A DNA stretch of 64,000 nucleotides from Massilia eburnea (GTDB taxonomy: Bacteria > Pseudomonadota > Gammaproteobacteria > Burkholderiales > Burkholderiaceae_D), in assembly GCF_009720745.1 (NCBI RefSeq), contig NZ_WNKX01000003.1, forward strand, positions 186,001 through 250,000. Reading direction: 5' to 3'. Every line of letters starts with the position of its first letter. The stretch's first letter is position 1. The position numbers were made by a program, and so were the translations under genes. Below are positions 1 to 9,812 of this stretch, piece after piece. A model generated the notes under the pieces. The model had not been told where the DNA came from. It saw only the letters and a list, made by a program, of their open reading frames with translations, and ran no database searches.

Positions 1-119
1 GCCGCTTATGATTTCTTTCAAAAAGTCGAGCTTTCTTTGACCCATCGAAATACTTTACATAGAGTCTGTTCCTTTGCTGCGACCGCCAGGGTCGCAACAG
101 CAATTCTGGAGAATTGAGC

Positions 120-1157
120 TTGAGAGCTATACGTTCTATTTTCGGCGTGGCCGCAATGGCTGCACTGGCAGCGTGCAGCGCCCCGGGTGCCATACCTGGC
201 GCCACTGCATTCAACTGGACATCCAGCGCCCCGCTGATCTCGCCGCAGCCGGCGCCAGACCGGACCATCTATGCTGTTAAAGATCCATCCATCATCCACA
301 CAGGCGGCAAGTATCACGTGTTCATGACGACCGCCGGATCCGATGGCTGGGGACTGGCATACACGAGCTTTGAGAAGTGGTCCGATGCATCGTCTGCGGA
401 AATAGTCCCGCTTGCCAAATCTCCGATGGGACCGGGTTACCGCGCTGCGCCGCAGGTGTTTTACTTCGCGCCGCAAAAGACCTGGTATCTGATTTACCAG
501 GGCGCCGATCCGCTTTACTCGACATCGAACGATATTGGCAATCCCTTATCCTGGAGCGCCCCCAAACCCTTTTTCCGCGCCACTCCCGACATCATCAAGC
601 CGCCTCAGGGCAATGGCTGGCTGGATTTCTGGGTGATTTGTGACGAAGAAAAGTGCTATCTTTTCAATACCGACGACCACGGCCGCCTGCTGCGCTCCGA
701 AACGGCGGTCGGCCAGTTTCCGAATGGCTTCCATAACACGGTCGCCGTCATCAGCGAAAAAACGGAGGACCTGTTCGAGGCCAGCAACACCTACCGGATT
801 GCGGGAACGCATACCTACATTACCCTTGTCGAGGCGATCTCGCCGAAGGGGCGTTACTTCCGTATCTGGAAGAGCAGCACCCTCGATGGAAAATGGGAGC
901 CCTTCTCGTCTGCGCCGATGAATGCATTTGCCAGCCGCGACAATGTTGGACAGTTGTGGTCGGAAGGGATCTCGCACGGCGAGATGATACGAACCAACGC
1001 CGATCAAACCATGACGATCGATCCTTGCCGCCCGCTCGAATACCTCTTCCAAGGCAACGACCCGGCAGTGCGCGTGGACGACTACATCAGGATTCCCTAT
1101 CGCCTGGGCGTTATCACGGCAAAAGGAGAGAATCCGGTGAGCGCGCTCTGCCGCTAA
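120..1157 (+). CDS. GH62 alpha-L-arabinofuranosidase, lipoprotein
   Basis: Removes arabinofuranosyl side chains from arabinoxylan or arabinan outside the cell. The GH62 five-bladed propeller pattern is visible: KDPSII followed by GKYHVFMTT (catalytic-base Asp region), LDFWVICDE (middle acidic residue), LFEASNTYRI (acid Glu region) and LWSEGISHGE near the C-terminus. The N-terminus is a lipoprotein signal ending LAAC, so the enzyme is probably tethered to the outer membrane. An in-frame TTG at 114 exists, but the GGAG at 108-111 sits 8 bp before the TTG at 120, giving 345 aa starting MRAIRSIFG. It converges on the GH95 gene 30 bp downstream. Family assignment is confident; the exact substrate is inference. 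Confidence 0.88.
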   Translation: MRAIRSIFGVAAMAALAACSAPGAIPGATAFNWTSSAPLISPQPAPDRTIYAVKDPSIIHTGGKYHVFMTTAGSDGWGLAYTSFEKWSDASSAEIVPLAKSPMGPGYRAAPQVFYFAPQKTWYLIYQGADPLYSTSNDIGNPLSWSAPKPFFRATPDIIKPPQGNGWLDFWVICDEEKCYLFNTDDHGRLLRSETAVGQFPNGFHNTVAVISEKTEDLFEASNTYRIAGTHTYITLVEAISPKGRYFRIWKSSTLDGKWEPFSSAPMNAFASRDNVGQLWSEGISHGEMIRTNADQTMTIDPCRPLEYLFQGNDPAVRVDDYIRIPYRLGVITAKGENPVSALCR

Positions 1158-1187
1158 GAGCCAACGCGCCCTTTTTCCATCGCATTT

Positions 1188-3617
1188 TTATGGCAGCTGC
1201 GCGTAAATGCCCTGGCTGTCCAGAACCACTTCGCTGAGCTTGCCCCGATAACGAAGCTTCACGCGCGCTGCAGGAGGCCCGGCGAGGCGCAATCCCGTCA
1301 ACCGGCCGTCGCGCCAGGCGAGATCGACCGACAGCGCGCCGCGGGCCCGGATTCCCCGCACTTCGCCATTCTTCCACGCGGCCGGAAGCGCTGGCAGCAG
1401 CAAGACTTCACCGCCCCAGGACTGCAGCAGCATTTCCATGATGCCGGCGGCACCGCCAAAATTCCCGTCGATCTGGAACGGAGGATGCGCATCGAACATG
1501 TTCGGATAGGTGCGCATCGGACCAGTGAGCCCCTTGAGCACCGAGTAGGCGCGATCCCCGTCGCCCATGCGCGCCCACAGGCACACGCGCCAGGCGGTGC
1601 CCCAGCCGGTGGCGAAGTCGCCGCGCCGGATGAGTGAGATGCGTGCCGCCTGCAGCATTTCCGGCGTATCGCGCACGTTGATCTGGCTGCTCGGATACAC
1701 GGCATACAGGTGGGATACGTGGCGGTGATGCTGGTCGGGCGCTTGCGCATCCCAGTCCTCCAGCCATTCCTGCAACTGCCCTTGTTGGCCGATGCGGTCC
1801 GGCGCCAGGCGCTCGCGCGCCGCACGGATCTGCACCAGCAGCGGCGCCTCCTGCTGCAGGATGTGCGCCGCCTCCAGCGTATGGGTAAACAGGTCGCGCA
1901 GGATCTGGCGGTCCATGGCCGGCCCGGCGACGAGCGACGAGCCGAAAGCATGCGGGTTTTCGGGCGAGAGCGAAGGCGACGTGATGAGGCCACGTCCGCG
2001 CGGATCCTCCACCAGCGTATCGAGGAAGAACTGCGCCGCTCCCAGCATCAACGGATACAGGCGTCGCAGCACGGCGGGGTCGCGGCTGTAGTCGTAATGG
2101 TCCCACAGCGTCACGCACAGCCAGGCGCCGCCGCATGGCCACATGCCCCAGAGCGCGCCATCGATGGGAGCGGCGGCTCGCCACAGGTCGGTGTTGTGGT
2201 GCGCTACCCAGCCGCGCGCCTGGTACATCGTGCGCGCCGTCACGGCGCCGGTCTGCGCCAGTTCCTCGACCATGCGCAGCAGCGGTTCAACGCATGCGCC
2301 AAGGCCGGACGGATCGGCCGGCCAGTAGTTCATCTCCGTGTTGATGTTGATGGTGTATTTGCTGTCCCATGGCGCATTGGTACCTTCGTTCCAGATGCCC
2401 TGCAGGTTGGCCGGCTGGGTTCCCGGCCGCGAGGATGAAATGAGCAGATAGCGCGCGTATTGCAGGTAAAGCGCATCCAGTCCGGGATCCGGCAGTTTGC
2501 CGGCCGCTGCGATGCGCTCGTCGGTTGGCCAGCGGTCCGCTGCGCTCGTCCCCAGGTCGACGATCATGGCCGAAAACAGGCGGCGATGCTCACGGATATG
2601 GTCATTCTTCAGCGCGGTGTAAGATTTGCGCGCGGCGCGCGCCATGTGCCCGCGCACGATCGCCACCGGGTCACCGCTCACGTCGCGGTAATTGACGTAG
2701 CTGGTGGCCGCGCCGACCAGCACGGTCACTTCGCTGGCGCAGCTCACGCGCAGCAAGCCACTGTCGACATCAATCCTGCCATCGCCCAGGACCTGCACGC
2801 GCATGGCGTAACGAAGGCCGGCCTCGATGCCGTTCTTGGCGGCGTTAGGGCCTGTCATCAGGAGCGCGTTGCCGCCATCGGGAGCGACACTGGCGCCAGC
2901 CGGCACTTCGCCTGCCTCCTCGCGCAGCAACCAGTCAACTGGACCCGCGCTGCCCAGATCAGTGGCCTGGCCAGCGTAGTCGGGTGCAATGTGCTGGACC
3001 TGGCGCGGGCCGCGCCAGCCAAGCGTAAAGCCGAGCTTTCCTTTCGGCGCCTGCAGGCGCAACACGATTACCTGGTCCGGAGCCGAGACGAAAGCTTCCC
3101 GCGTGAACGTCCCTACGGCGGTGCGGTAGCGTGTATGGGCTAGGGCGGTATCCAGATCGAGCGAGCGCTGGTAGTCGAGCGGCGTTGCGGCGCCTTCGAT
3201 GTCCAGCAACAGATCGCCCAGCGTTCCATACGACATTTGCCATAGCGGTTTGGCCATCATCCCGGCATTGACCAGTGCCGTCGCTTCTTCGTACTTTTCC
3301 TGTGCCAGCAGTGCGCGCACCTTGGGCAAGATGCCAAGCGCCTCCGGATTGTCCGGCGTGTATGGGCCGCCGGACCATAGCGTATCTTCGTTGAGCTGGA
3401 GCCGCTCCTGGCCGACACGGCCGAACACCATGGCGCCGAGCCTGCCATTCCCCAATGGCAGGGCTTCTTCCCAGCGTTCTGCACTGCGCCGGTACCACAG
3501 CGAATTTTTGCCCGGATGCGGCGTCTCCTTGCTCCACGCGATGGGTAAGGCGCTCAGTGCGAGCCCGCCGAGCAAGGTGCGGCGAATCCAGTTGGGAGGG
3601 GATGGTGGAATGCTCAT
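1188..3617 (-). CDS. GH95 family alpha-L-fucosidase / alpha-L-galactosidase, Tat-exported
   Basis: An 809-aa inverting glycosidase that releases terminal alpha-1,2-L-fucose or L-galactose from xyloglucan or pectin side chains. GH95 signatures are clear: EALPLGNGRLGAMVFG and NEDTLWSGGPY in the N-terminal sandwich, NINTEMNYWPA and HHNTDLWRAAAPIDGA in the (alpha/alpha)6 barrel, and FQIDGNFGGAAGIMEMLLQS toward the C-terminus. The leader has a twin-arginine motif (WIRRTLLGGLALSALP), so it is probably exported folded. Length is normal for the family. It is transcribed away from the lyase gene and toward GH62. GH95 also contains L-galactosidases, so the sugar is not settled by sequence alone. Confidence 0.93.
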   Translation of the reverse strand: MSIPPSPPNWIRRTLLGGLALSALPIAWSKETPHPGKNSLWYRRSAERWEEALPLGNGRLGAMVFGRVGQERLQLNEDTLWSGGPYTPDNPEALGILPKVRALLAQEKYEEATALVNAGMMAKPLWQMSYGTLGDLLLDIEGAATPLDYQRSLDLDTALAHTRYRTAVGTFTREAFVSAPDQVIVLRLQAPKGKLGFTLGWRGPRQVQHIAPDYAGQATDLGSAGPVDWLLREEAGEVPAGASVAPDGGNALLMTGPNAAKNGIEAGLRYAMRVQVLGDGRIDVDSGLLRVSCASEVTVLVGAATSYVNYRDVSGDPVAIVRGHMARAARKSYTALKNDHIREHRRLFSAMIVDLGTSAADRWPTDERIAAAGKLPDPGLDALYLQYARYLLISSSRPGTQPANLQGIWNEGTNAPWDSKYTININTEMNYWPADPSGLGACVEPLLRMVEELAQTGAVTARTMYQARGWVAHHNTDLWRAAAPIDGALWGMWPCGGAWLCVTLWDHYDYSRDPAVLRRLYPLMLGAAQFFLDTLVEDPRGRGLITSPSLSPENPHAFGSSLVAGPAMDRQILRDLFTHTLEAAHILQQEAPLLVQIRAARERLAPDRIGQQGQLQEWLEDWDAQAPDQHHRHVSHLYAVYPSSQINVRDTPEMLQAARISLIRRGDFATGWGTAWRVCLWARMGDGDRAYSVLKGLTGPMRTYPNMFDAHPPFQIDGNFGGAAGIMEMLLQSWGGEVLLLPALPAAWKNGEVRGIRARGALSVDLAWRDGRLTGLRLAGPPAARVKLRYRGKLSEVVLDSQGIYAQLP

Positions 3618-3779
3618 CGTTAGGCGATCCAGGCAAAAGCACGCATGGTAAGGCTAGTTCCCTCCTCATTTCAGCCACTGGTCAATTTCATTACGGCCGT
3701 TGGAAATATTCGTAATTGCCATGGGATGCTGCCGCTTCGACAATTGCCGCAAGGCAACTTTAAACATTGGAAGGATGGC

Positions 3780-6623
3780 ATGAAAGTACACAAGGTGCGG
3801 GCGATCGCCCTGACGATCGCCGCAGCGGGACTCGCCGGCGGTTGCGGTGGCGGTTTGGAACGTTTCGACAGTGCGGCGGAACCAAACAACTCCAGCAACA
3901 CACAGATTTCAAAAAGCCCTGGCGGCACGCCCGACGCCGGCACGCCCGGCACGGGTAGCACGCCGGGCGCAAGTGGCGCGCCCAGCATGGGCGACATGGC
4001 CAATACGGGCGCCACACCCAGCGCAGGCGGCACTGGGAGCACAGGCGATGCGACAAGCGCAGGCAGCACGCCCAGCGCAGGCGATACGCCCAGCACCGGT
4101 GGCACGCCCAGCGCAGGTATCACACCCAGCGCAGGTATCACACCCAGTGCAGGAACAACGCCCAGCGCAGGCAGCACGCCCAGTGCAGGAACCACGCCCG
4201 GCTCGGGCGGCACATCCAGCAATGGCCGCGCGCCCGCCGCAGGGGGCACAGCCGGCACTGGCGGCACGGTAGCCCGTGTCTTCAGTCACCCCGGCACCCC
4301 ACTCACCCGTTCAGACCTGGACACGCTCAAGTCCTACGTCAGCCAGGGCCGGGAACCTTGGAAGTCCGCCTACGACCAACTGACAAACGATGGCAAGGCC
4401 AAGCTCACCTATGCCATGGCCGGCCCTTACGCGACAGTGAGCCGGGCCCCGGACTTGAACCTCTGGGCATGGCGCAACGACATGGTCGCGATCTGGAACC
4501 TCTCGCGCATGTGGTACTTCACCGGCAACGAGGAATACGCAAAGAAGGCGCGTGCGATCCTGATGGCGTGGGCAACGACGCAGCTTGCGTTCTCTGGCCG
4601 CGAGTCGATGCTCGACCTGGGCGACTATGCCTATATGTTCGTGGGCGGCGCCGACATCCTCCGCGGCACATGGCCAGGCTGGACGGAAGCCGACACCGCT
4701 ACGGTGAAGAAATACTTCAAGAATGTCCTGATGCCGGCTTCGAATCCCTATGGCGACCAGCAGTTCGGCGCCGCCAACAAGGGCGCGCTGGCCCTGGTTT
4801 CCCTCGGATTGATGGCCATCTTCAACGACGATGAAGAAGCGTTGAACAAGGTCGTTTACCAGGCGCGCACACTGGCCCACATCGGGCTGCGCAATTCCAA
4901 CGATATCGGCATGCTCGGCGACTCCCTGCGCGACCAGGGCCACTTCCACGGGCAGCTTAGATCGCTGACCATGCTCGCCGAGGCGCTCTGGAAACAGGGC
5001 ATCGACATCTATTCCGATCTGGACGACCGCCTGTTGGCATCGGGTGAATATTTCGCGCGGGTGAACGAGCTCGTACCGACCAACGCACTCCCGTTTGGCA
5101 CCACCGATGCCTATTACACCGCCGACGTGACCAACCGCGGATGGGACGGCTGGGGTGGCGGGAACATTGTGCTGAATCAGATCCATGCCGCCTACGTGCT
5201 CCGCAAGGGCATGCAGGCTCCCTTCATCGCACAACGACGCCTGTGGATGCCGGTGGACGGCAACAGCTTCATGTTCTTGAAGGAGGCCGATGCTTCCGTC
5301 GCGGCGCCGGCGCCACAGCTCTCCATACCATCAGCCATCCCGCTCACATCGGGCCTGAGCGACATTGATATCGGTGGCGCCACCCCTGCCGGCACGGCCA
5401 AATATGCCGCCGGCAATTGGACGGTGACAGGCGCCGGCGCAGAGATCTGGGGCACAAACGACAGCTGCCACTTTGCTTACAAGGCCCTCGTCGGCGATGG
5501 CGCCATCATCGCCAAGGTCGAAACGGTGCAGAACACCGGACTGTCTGCAAAGGCGGGCGTGATGATGCGCACCAGCCTCGACCAGGGCGCACCGCGCGCG
5601 TGGATGGCCATCACCAATCGCATCCAGGCCGAGCAGAATATGCAGAAGCTTACCGCTTATGGCGGCAGCAACTACGCGAACAAGACACTTCCTATTGCGA
5701 ACACTGCGGCCTCGTATTGGGTGAAACTTGAGCGTATTGGCAACGTCATTACTGGCTACCTGTCTCCCGATGGCACCAATTGGGCTGCCACGGACGTCGG
5801 CCGCATCGACGGCCCGCTTCCGGACACGATTTATGCGGGCCTGGTGGTGGCTTCGACCGTCAATGGCACACCAGGCAGCTCAGTCTTCAGCAACGTCCAG
5901 ATCACGGGTGGGGACGGTAACGCGCCGAGCGTGATCCCTGCAGCGCCGGCCACGCTGCTGGCCGAGCCGGGCGATGGCGCCGTTCCGCTGCGCTGGCAGC
6001 GCTCATCCGGCGCCACCCGCTACATGGTCAAGCGCGCCACCTCCAGCGGCGGCCCGTACACGGCCATCGCAACGGATGTCAAGGGCGGCAGCTATACGGA
6101 CAGGTCGGTGGCCAACGGCGTGACGTACTACTACACCGTTAGCGCAGCAAACTCCGCCGGGGTGAGCGCCAATTCTCCCGAAGACGCGGCCACTCCGGCT
6201 CACCCGATGGTCAATGTCGCCGCCGGCGGCAGCGCCAACGACAGTGCGAACAACGCGGACAACGCCAGGCACGCGTTCGACCATAACTCTGCGACGCAAT
6301 GGTTCTACAAAGGCGTGCAAGGCTGGCTGCAGTATGACCTCGGCCACGCCGAGACGGTCCAGCGCTACACTGTCATCAGTTCCAACGACCTGGTTCCGCG
6401 CGACCCGAAGGACTGGCAGCTCCTGGGTTCCAACGACGGCGTGACCTGGCAAACACTCGATGCACAGAGCAACCAGACCTTCACCCGCCGCTTCGCACCG
6501 AAGAATTATGCCGTCTCACGACCTGGCGCCTATCGCTACTACCGGCTCAACATCACGGCCAATAACGGCGATGCCACTTTTACGGACCTGGCCGAATTGG
6601 GGCTGTTCGTTTCCAAGCCGTAG
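3780..6623 (+). CDS. Alginate-lyase-domain lipoprotein with DUF1349-like, FN3 and discoidin modules
   Basis: A 947-aa secreted polysaccharide lyase candidate. Order: lipoprotein signal (LAGGC), a roughly 125-residue Gly/Ser/Thr/Pro/Ala linker with 18-bp repeats, an alginate_lyase (PF05426-type) helical domain (about residues 170-500; DQGHFHGQLRSLTMLAEALW and a YYTADVTNRGWDGWGGGN stretch), a concanavalin-like DUF1349 module (about 520-720), an FN3 domain (about 725-815) and a C-terminal F5/8 type C carbohydrate-binding domain (about 820-945, ending in TFTDLAELGLF). The ATG at 3780 is chosen over 3645 because GGAAGG lies just upstream and the lipobox follows. The substrate may be a polyuronate other than alginate, given the arabinan/fucose-active neighbours. 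Confidence 0.85.
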   Translation: MKVHKVRAIALTIAAAGLAGGCGGGLERFDSAAEPNNSSNTQISKSPGGTPDAGTPGTGSTPGASGAPSMGDMANTGATPSAGGTGSTGDATSAGSTPSAGDTPSTGGTPSAGITPSAGITPSAGTTPSAGSTPSAGTTPGSGGTSSNGRAPAAGGTAGTGGTVARVFSHPGTPLTRSDLDTLKSYVSQGREPWKSAYDQLTNDGKAKLTYAMAGPYATVSRAPDLNLWAWRNDMVAIWNLSRMWYFTGNEEYAKKARAILMAWATTQLAFSGRESMLDLGDYAYMFVGGADILRGTWPGWTEADTATVKKYFKNVLMPASNPYGDQQFGAANKGALALVSLGLMAIFNDDEEALNKVVYQARTLAHIGLRNSNDIGMLGDSLRDQGHFHGQLRSLTMLAEALWKQGIDIYSDLDDRLLASGEYFARVNELVPTNALPFGTTDAYYTADVTNRGWDGWGGGNIVLNQIHAAYVLRKGMQAPFIAQRRLWMPVDGNSFMFLKEADASVAAPAPQLSIPSAIPLTSGLSDIDIGGATPAGTAKYAAGNWTVTGAGAEIWGTNDSCHFAYKALVGDGAIIAKVETVQNTGLSAKAGVMMRTSLDQGAPRAWMAITNRIQAEQNMQKLTAYGGSNYANKTLPIANTAASYWVKLERIGNVITGYLSPDGTNWAATDVGRIDGPLPDTIYAGLVVASTVNGTPGSSVFSNVQITGGDGNAPSVIPAAPATLLAEPGDGAVPLRWQRSSGATRYMVKRATSSGGPYTAIATDVKGGSYTDRSVANGVTYYYTVSAANSAGVSANSPEDAATPAHPMVNVAAGGSANDSANNADNARHAFDHNSATQWFYKGVQGWLQYDLGHAETVQRYTVISSNDLVPRDPKDWQLLGSNDGVTWQTLDAQSNQTFTRRFAPKNYAVSRPGAYRYYRLNITANNGDATFTDLAELGLFVSKP
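4055..4200 (+). repeat. Degenerate 18-bp tandem repeats encoding X-T-P-S-A-G linker
   Basis: Inside the lyase gene, units of six codons (ITPSAG, ITPSAG, TTPSAG, STPSAG and variants) follow one another, keeping the reading frame. The broader 3.9-4.27 kb stretch has the same low-complexity composition. It encodes a flexible, probably glycosylatable spacer between the lipid anchor and the catalytic domain. Copy number is likely to vary between strains. Confidence 0.85.
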
Positions 6624-6637
6624 CAAGCGCAGTGTTC

Positions 6638-6675
6638 GGCCTCGCCTTCCGGCTTCCGCCGGATGAGGCGAGGCC
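6638..6675. terminator. Bidirectional stem-loop between convergent genes
   Basis: Nested inverted repeat: outer arms GGCCTCGCC (6638-6646) and GGCGAGGCC (6667-6675), inner arms TCCGGC and GCCGGA around a TTCC loop. It sits between the lyase stop and the esterase stop. There is no long T tract on either strand, so it may act as an mRNA 3-prime stabiliser as much as a terminator. Confidence 0.6.
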
Positions 6676-6700
6676 AACGTGCCTCGATGCGCTTGTTCGA

Positions 6701-7564
6701 CTACTTGAACCGATCAAAGAAGGCCTTGGACTCCTGCGCCGAGAAATTGGGGTACCAGTGGCCGCCCGTCTCTGTGCCGCACCAGATCACGGGCTTGCCG
6801 CTGTCGCAGCCTTGGTACTCTACGCAGCCGTTGCTACCTACCGGAACTGTGCTGGCGCTACAGCTATTGCGCTTCAAGAAGAGATCCCGCGCCTCCATCC
6901 CCGCTGAATAAGGTACTACATTATCGTCTTTGGCGTGAATGAAAAGGGCCGCCACTTTGGAGGAAGAACCGGCACAGCCGCTCCAAAGTGAACCTGCCAT
7001 CGGCACGATCGCCCGCACCACGTCACCCATTTCGCATCCGATGGCGTTCGACATCATGCCGCCGAAACTGAAGCCGGTAGCGAAAACGCGCTGCGTGTCG
7101 GTGCACGCGCCCTGCTGCACTTCGCTGATCATCGCGCGCATGAAGCGGATGTCGCGGTCGCCAGTGTTGGCCCAACCTTTGTCCAAGCCTTCCGGAGCAA
7201 TAAAGATGGCATTGTCGCCATACAAATTCTTCAACCCGAAAAAGCCGCTCCAACCGTAGACGTCGGCGGCGCTGCCATCACGCCAGTGCAGCCCGATGAT
7301 CACGGGATAGTTCTTGTTGCGATCATACGTAGCAGGCATGTCGACCCAGTAGCTGCGCTGGATACCGTCGCTGGTGAGCGAGTGCAGGCCGGTAGCCAAC
7401 TTGGAACCGCTGCCACAGCCGGCAGAGGTATTCCCCGGCGCGGCGTCAGGCGTGGGGGACGTGGATCCCACGGCCGGTGGTGTTGCTGAAGTGCTTGCGG
7501 CCCCGGTCCCTCCTCCGCAAGCAACCAATGTCGTGAAAAGTAGTGCGGCCCATGCACGTCTCAT
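6701..7564 (-). CDS. CE1/PHB-depolymerase-family esterase lipoprotein (feruloyl or acetyl-xylan esterase-like)
   Basis: Secreted alpha/beta hydrolase of 287 aa. The nucleophile elbow is GFSFGG, the acid lies in HAKDDNVVPY and the base in TETGGHWYP, the arrangement of CE1/LpqC esterases that deacylate feruloylated or acetylated hemicellulose. The N-terminus MRRAWAALLFTTLVAC is a lipoprotein signal followed by a Gly/Thr/Pro-rich spacer. The ATG at 7564 is preferred over 7684 because AGGAG lies 6-7 bp upstream and the lipobox follows directly. Cysteine pairs in the C-terminal third (NSCSAS, NGCVEY, QGCDSG, VIWCG) suggest disulfides, fitting export. It is convergent with the lyase, and GH127 starts 285 bp away divergently. 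Confidence 0.82.
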   Translation of the reverse strand: MRRAWAALLFTTLVACGGGTGAASTSATPPAVGSTSPTPDAAPGNTSAGCGSGSKLATGLHSLTSDGIQRSYWVDMPATYDRNKNYPVIIGLHWRDGSAADVYGWSGFFGLKNLYGDNAIFIAPEGLDKGWANTGDRDIRFMRAMISEVQQGACTDTQRVFATGFSFGGMMSNAIGCEMGDVVRAIVPMAGSLWSGCAGSSSKVAALFIHAKDDNVVPYSAGMEARDLFLKRNSCSASTVPVGSNGCVEYQGCDSGKPVIWCGTETGGHWYPNFSAQESKAFFDRFK

Positions 7565-7849
7565 AAGTGCTCCTAGTTTGATTGGGGGATACAGCGCACC
7601 GGCGACATCCTGGCCGGATGCGACCAGGGATTCTAATAGCCGAAATCTCAACCGTGTTGTATGTTTTTCCCCAATAGCCGACATGTTTTTGAATGACCTG
7701 TGTCGTCGCCGGGCTAGCAGAAATCATTCTCACCGCCAGCAATTTTCGTAATTGCCTTATCACGTCATGCGTCGCAAAAATAGCCGCATCTGCGCCTGCC
7801 GGAACAGTGCCGACTGCTTTCACTATCCAATTTTGCGAAAGGCCTTGCT

Positions 7850-9799
7850 ATGTCCTTCAACCGGCGTTCAATGCTCAAAGCCACCCTCGCGGCGCTGCCG
7901 GCGCACTGTGTCGCCAGCGAGCCTGGCCAGTTTGCGCGTCCCGTTGCAGATACGGTGCCGGTCGATACTGCACGCGCCTTCCTGGCGCACGAAGTGCGCT
8001 TGCTGCCCGGAAGCCCCTTCTATTTGCGGCAGGAGCTGCATCGCAAAGGAGTGCTCGCGTCTTACGATCCCGACAAGCTGCTTTACTCCTACCGCGCTTT
8101 GGCCAGACTTCCCCAAAAGGAAGGTATCGAAAGCGGCTACGACGGCTGGGACAGCGGTTTCCTCCGCGGGCACATGACAGGACACTATTTGTCCGCCGCC
8201 TCGCGCATGGCAGTGGCTACGGAAAGTCCCCTCTTTCGCGAACGGGCCGACTACCTCGTGGGGGAGCTCTTCAAATGTCAGGCGAAGCTGAATCTGGATG
8301 GTTACCTGGCCGCTTTTTCCCCGGCAGCATTCGACCACCTTGAAGGTAAACCAGGCGCCGACGCCGAGGGTATTGCCGCGCCTTATTACACGATACAGAA
8401 GCTGATGTCGGGCCTACTCGACGCCCATGCATATCTTGGCAACAAGCAGGCACTCGAGGTGGCCATCGGGATGGCCGACTATTTTGGTAAACGGCTCGCT
8501 GCGCTGAATGCCGCGCAGATTGAAAAGATCTTCCGCACGGACGAGAGCCGTAATCCACAAAACGAATTTGGTGCGATGAGCGACGTCCTGACGGAGCTCT
8601 TCAAGATCAGCAAAAATCCCCTCCATCTCCAGATCGCTCGCATGTTCAATCGCGCATGGTTTGTCGGCCCGCTCGCCGGAGGCGAGGACCATCTTGGCGG
8701 CCTACACGCCAATACGCATATCGCGCAAGCAGTGGGCTTGGCTAACAGCGCGAACGTGCACGGCAATCCGCAGGAACTGAAAGCATCCGAAAACTTCTGG
8801 CGGCTGGTTGTGCACAGGCATTCGTTCACCAACGGCGGCAATTCATTTACCGAATGGTTCGACAAACCCGGCGCGGAAGCCGGCCCCTCCATCGACGACG
8901 GGAAAGCATTGCCACCGACTACGGCCGAAACGTGCAATACCCACAACATGCTCAAGCTTAGCGCCAGGCTGTTCGAACGCAACCGCCTGCCGGAGCTTGC
9001 CGACTACTACGAGCGCGCGCTGTACAACCACGTACTGGCGTCGGTGGCGCCCGATTCGGGCGCCATGACCTACTTCACGCCTTTCCATGGGAATTTTCGC
9101 ACTTATCTCAACGGCAGCTTCTGCTGTACGGGCACCGGTATTGAAAACACCGCACGCTACAACGAAGGCATCTACTTCCACAAGGATGATTCACTCTGGG
9201 TGAACCTGTACATCCCATCCGAGCTTAGCTGGAATGACGCCGGAATGGTTCTGCGGCAGCAAGGGGATATCACACGGGGGCAACGCGTGCGCTTGACGGT
9301 AGTCAAAGCCGGCGCCAACGCCGTCACGCTCAATTTGCGCATCCCCAAATGGGTCGCCAAGCCGGTCACAGTAAGACTCAACGACAAGCGGCAAGCCGTC
9401 GACGCAAAGCCAACGAGCTATGCCTCATTAAGGCGGCAATGGAAAGCCGGCGACGTGATCGAGCTGACGCTTCCAACCGGGTTGCGGCTGGAGCAAGCCC
9501 GGGACATTCCCTCGATGGTCTCCATATTCCATGGTCCCGTATTGCTGGCCGGGGAGCTCGGCAAAGAGAATATGCCTGGCAGCGATGTGGGAGACAAAGA
9601 TGCTTACCTGAAGATCGCGGCGGCGCCGGTACCCGATATCGTCAGCGGGTCCAGCAGTCCTGCCGATTGGCTCGCGCCGCTTCCCGGCGATCCGTCCGCA
9701 TTCCAGATGAAGAACGCGGGTCCGGCAGACGGAATTGTTCTTCGGCCGCTATTTGACTTGCATCATCAACGCTATTCCGTCTATTGGCACCTTGTCTAA
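7850..9799 (+). CDS. GH127 beta-L-arabinofuranosidase
   Basis: Retaining zinc-thiolate glycosidase of 649 aa that releases beta-L-arabinofuranose. The diagnostic ligands are present: ETCNTHNM supplies Glu360 and Cys362, and SFCCTGTGIEN supplies Cys425 and Cys426. By homology with bifidobacterial HypBA1, Cys425 is the nucleophile and Glu360, Cys362 and Cys426 bind zinc. YDGWDSGFLRGHMTGHYLSA is the usual N-terminal signature of the family. The start MSFNRRSMLKATLAALPAHC resembles a short Tat-like or Sec leader. The ATG at 7850 has GAAAGG at a suitable distance. It fits the arabinose-stripping theme with GH62. Confidence 0.93.
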   Translation: MSFNRRSMLKATLAALPAHCVASEPGQFARPVADTVPVDTARAFLAHEVRLLPGSPFYLRQELHRKGVLASYDPDKLLYSYRALARLPQKEGIESGYDGWDSGFLRGHMTGHYLSAASRMAVATESPLFRERADYLVGELFKCQAKLNLDGYLAAFSPAAFDHLEGKPGADAEGIAAPYYTIQKLMSGLLDAHAYLGNKQALEVAIGMADYFGKRLAALNAAQIEKIFRTDESRNPQNEFGAMSDVLTELFKISKNPLHLQIARMFNRAWFVGPLAGGEDHLGGLHANTHIAQAVGLANSANVHGNPQELKASENFWRLVVHRHSFTNGGNSFTEWFDKPGAEAGPSIDDGKALPPTTAETCNTHNMLKLSARLFERNRLPELADYYERALYNHVLASVAPDSGAMTYFTPFHGNFRTYLNGSFCCTGTGIENTARYNEGIYFHKDDSLWVNLYIPSELSWNDAGMVLRQQGDITRGQRVRLTVVKAGANAVTLNLRIPKWVAKPVTVRLNDKRQAVDAKPTSYASLRRQWKAGDVIELTLPTGLRLEQARDIPSMVSIFHGPVLLAGELGKENMPGSDVGDKDAYLKIAAAPVPDIVSGSSSPADWLAPLPGDPSAFQMKNAGPADGIVLRPLFDLHHQRYSVYWHLV

Positions 9800-9812
9800 G
9801 GCATCAGGTCAC

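Noticed and set aside
4055..4200. Repeats resembling a CRISPR array
   Set aside because: Units are contiguous, in frame, degenerate and encode a Thr-Pro-Ser-Ala-Gly linker; no spacers or cas genes.
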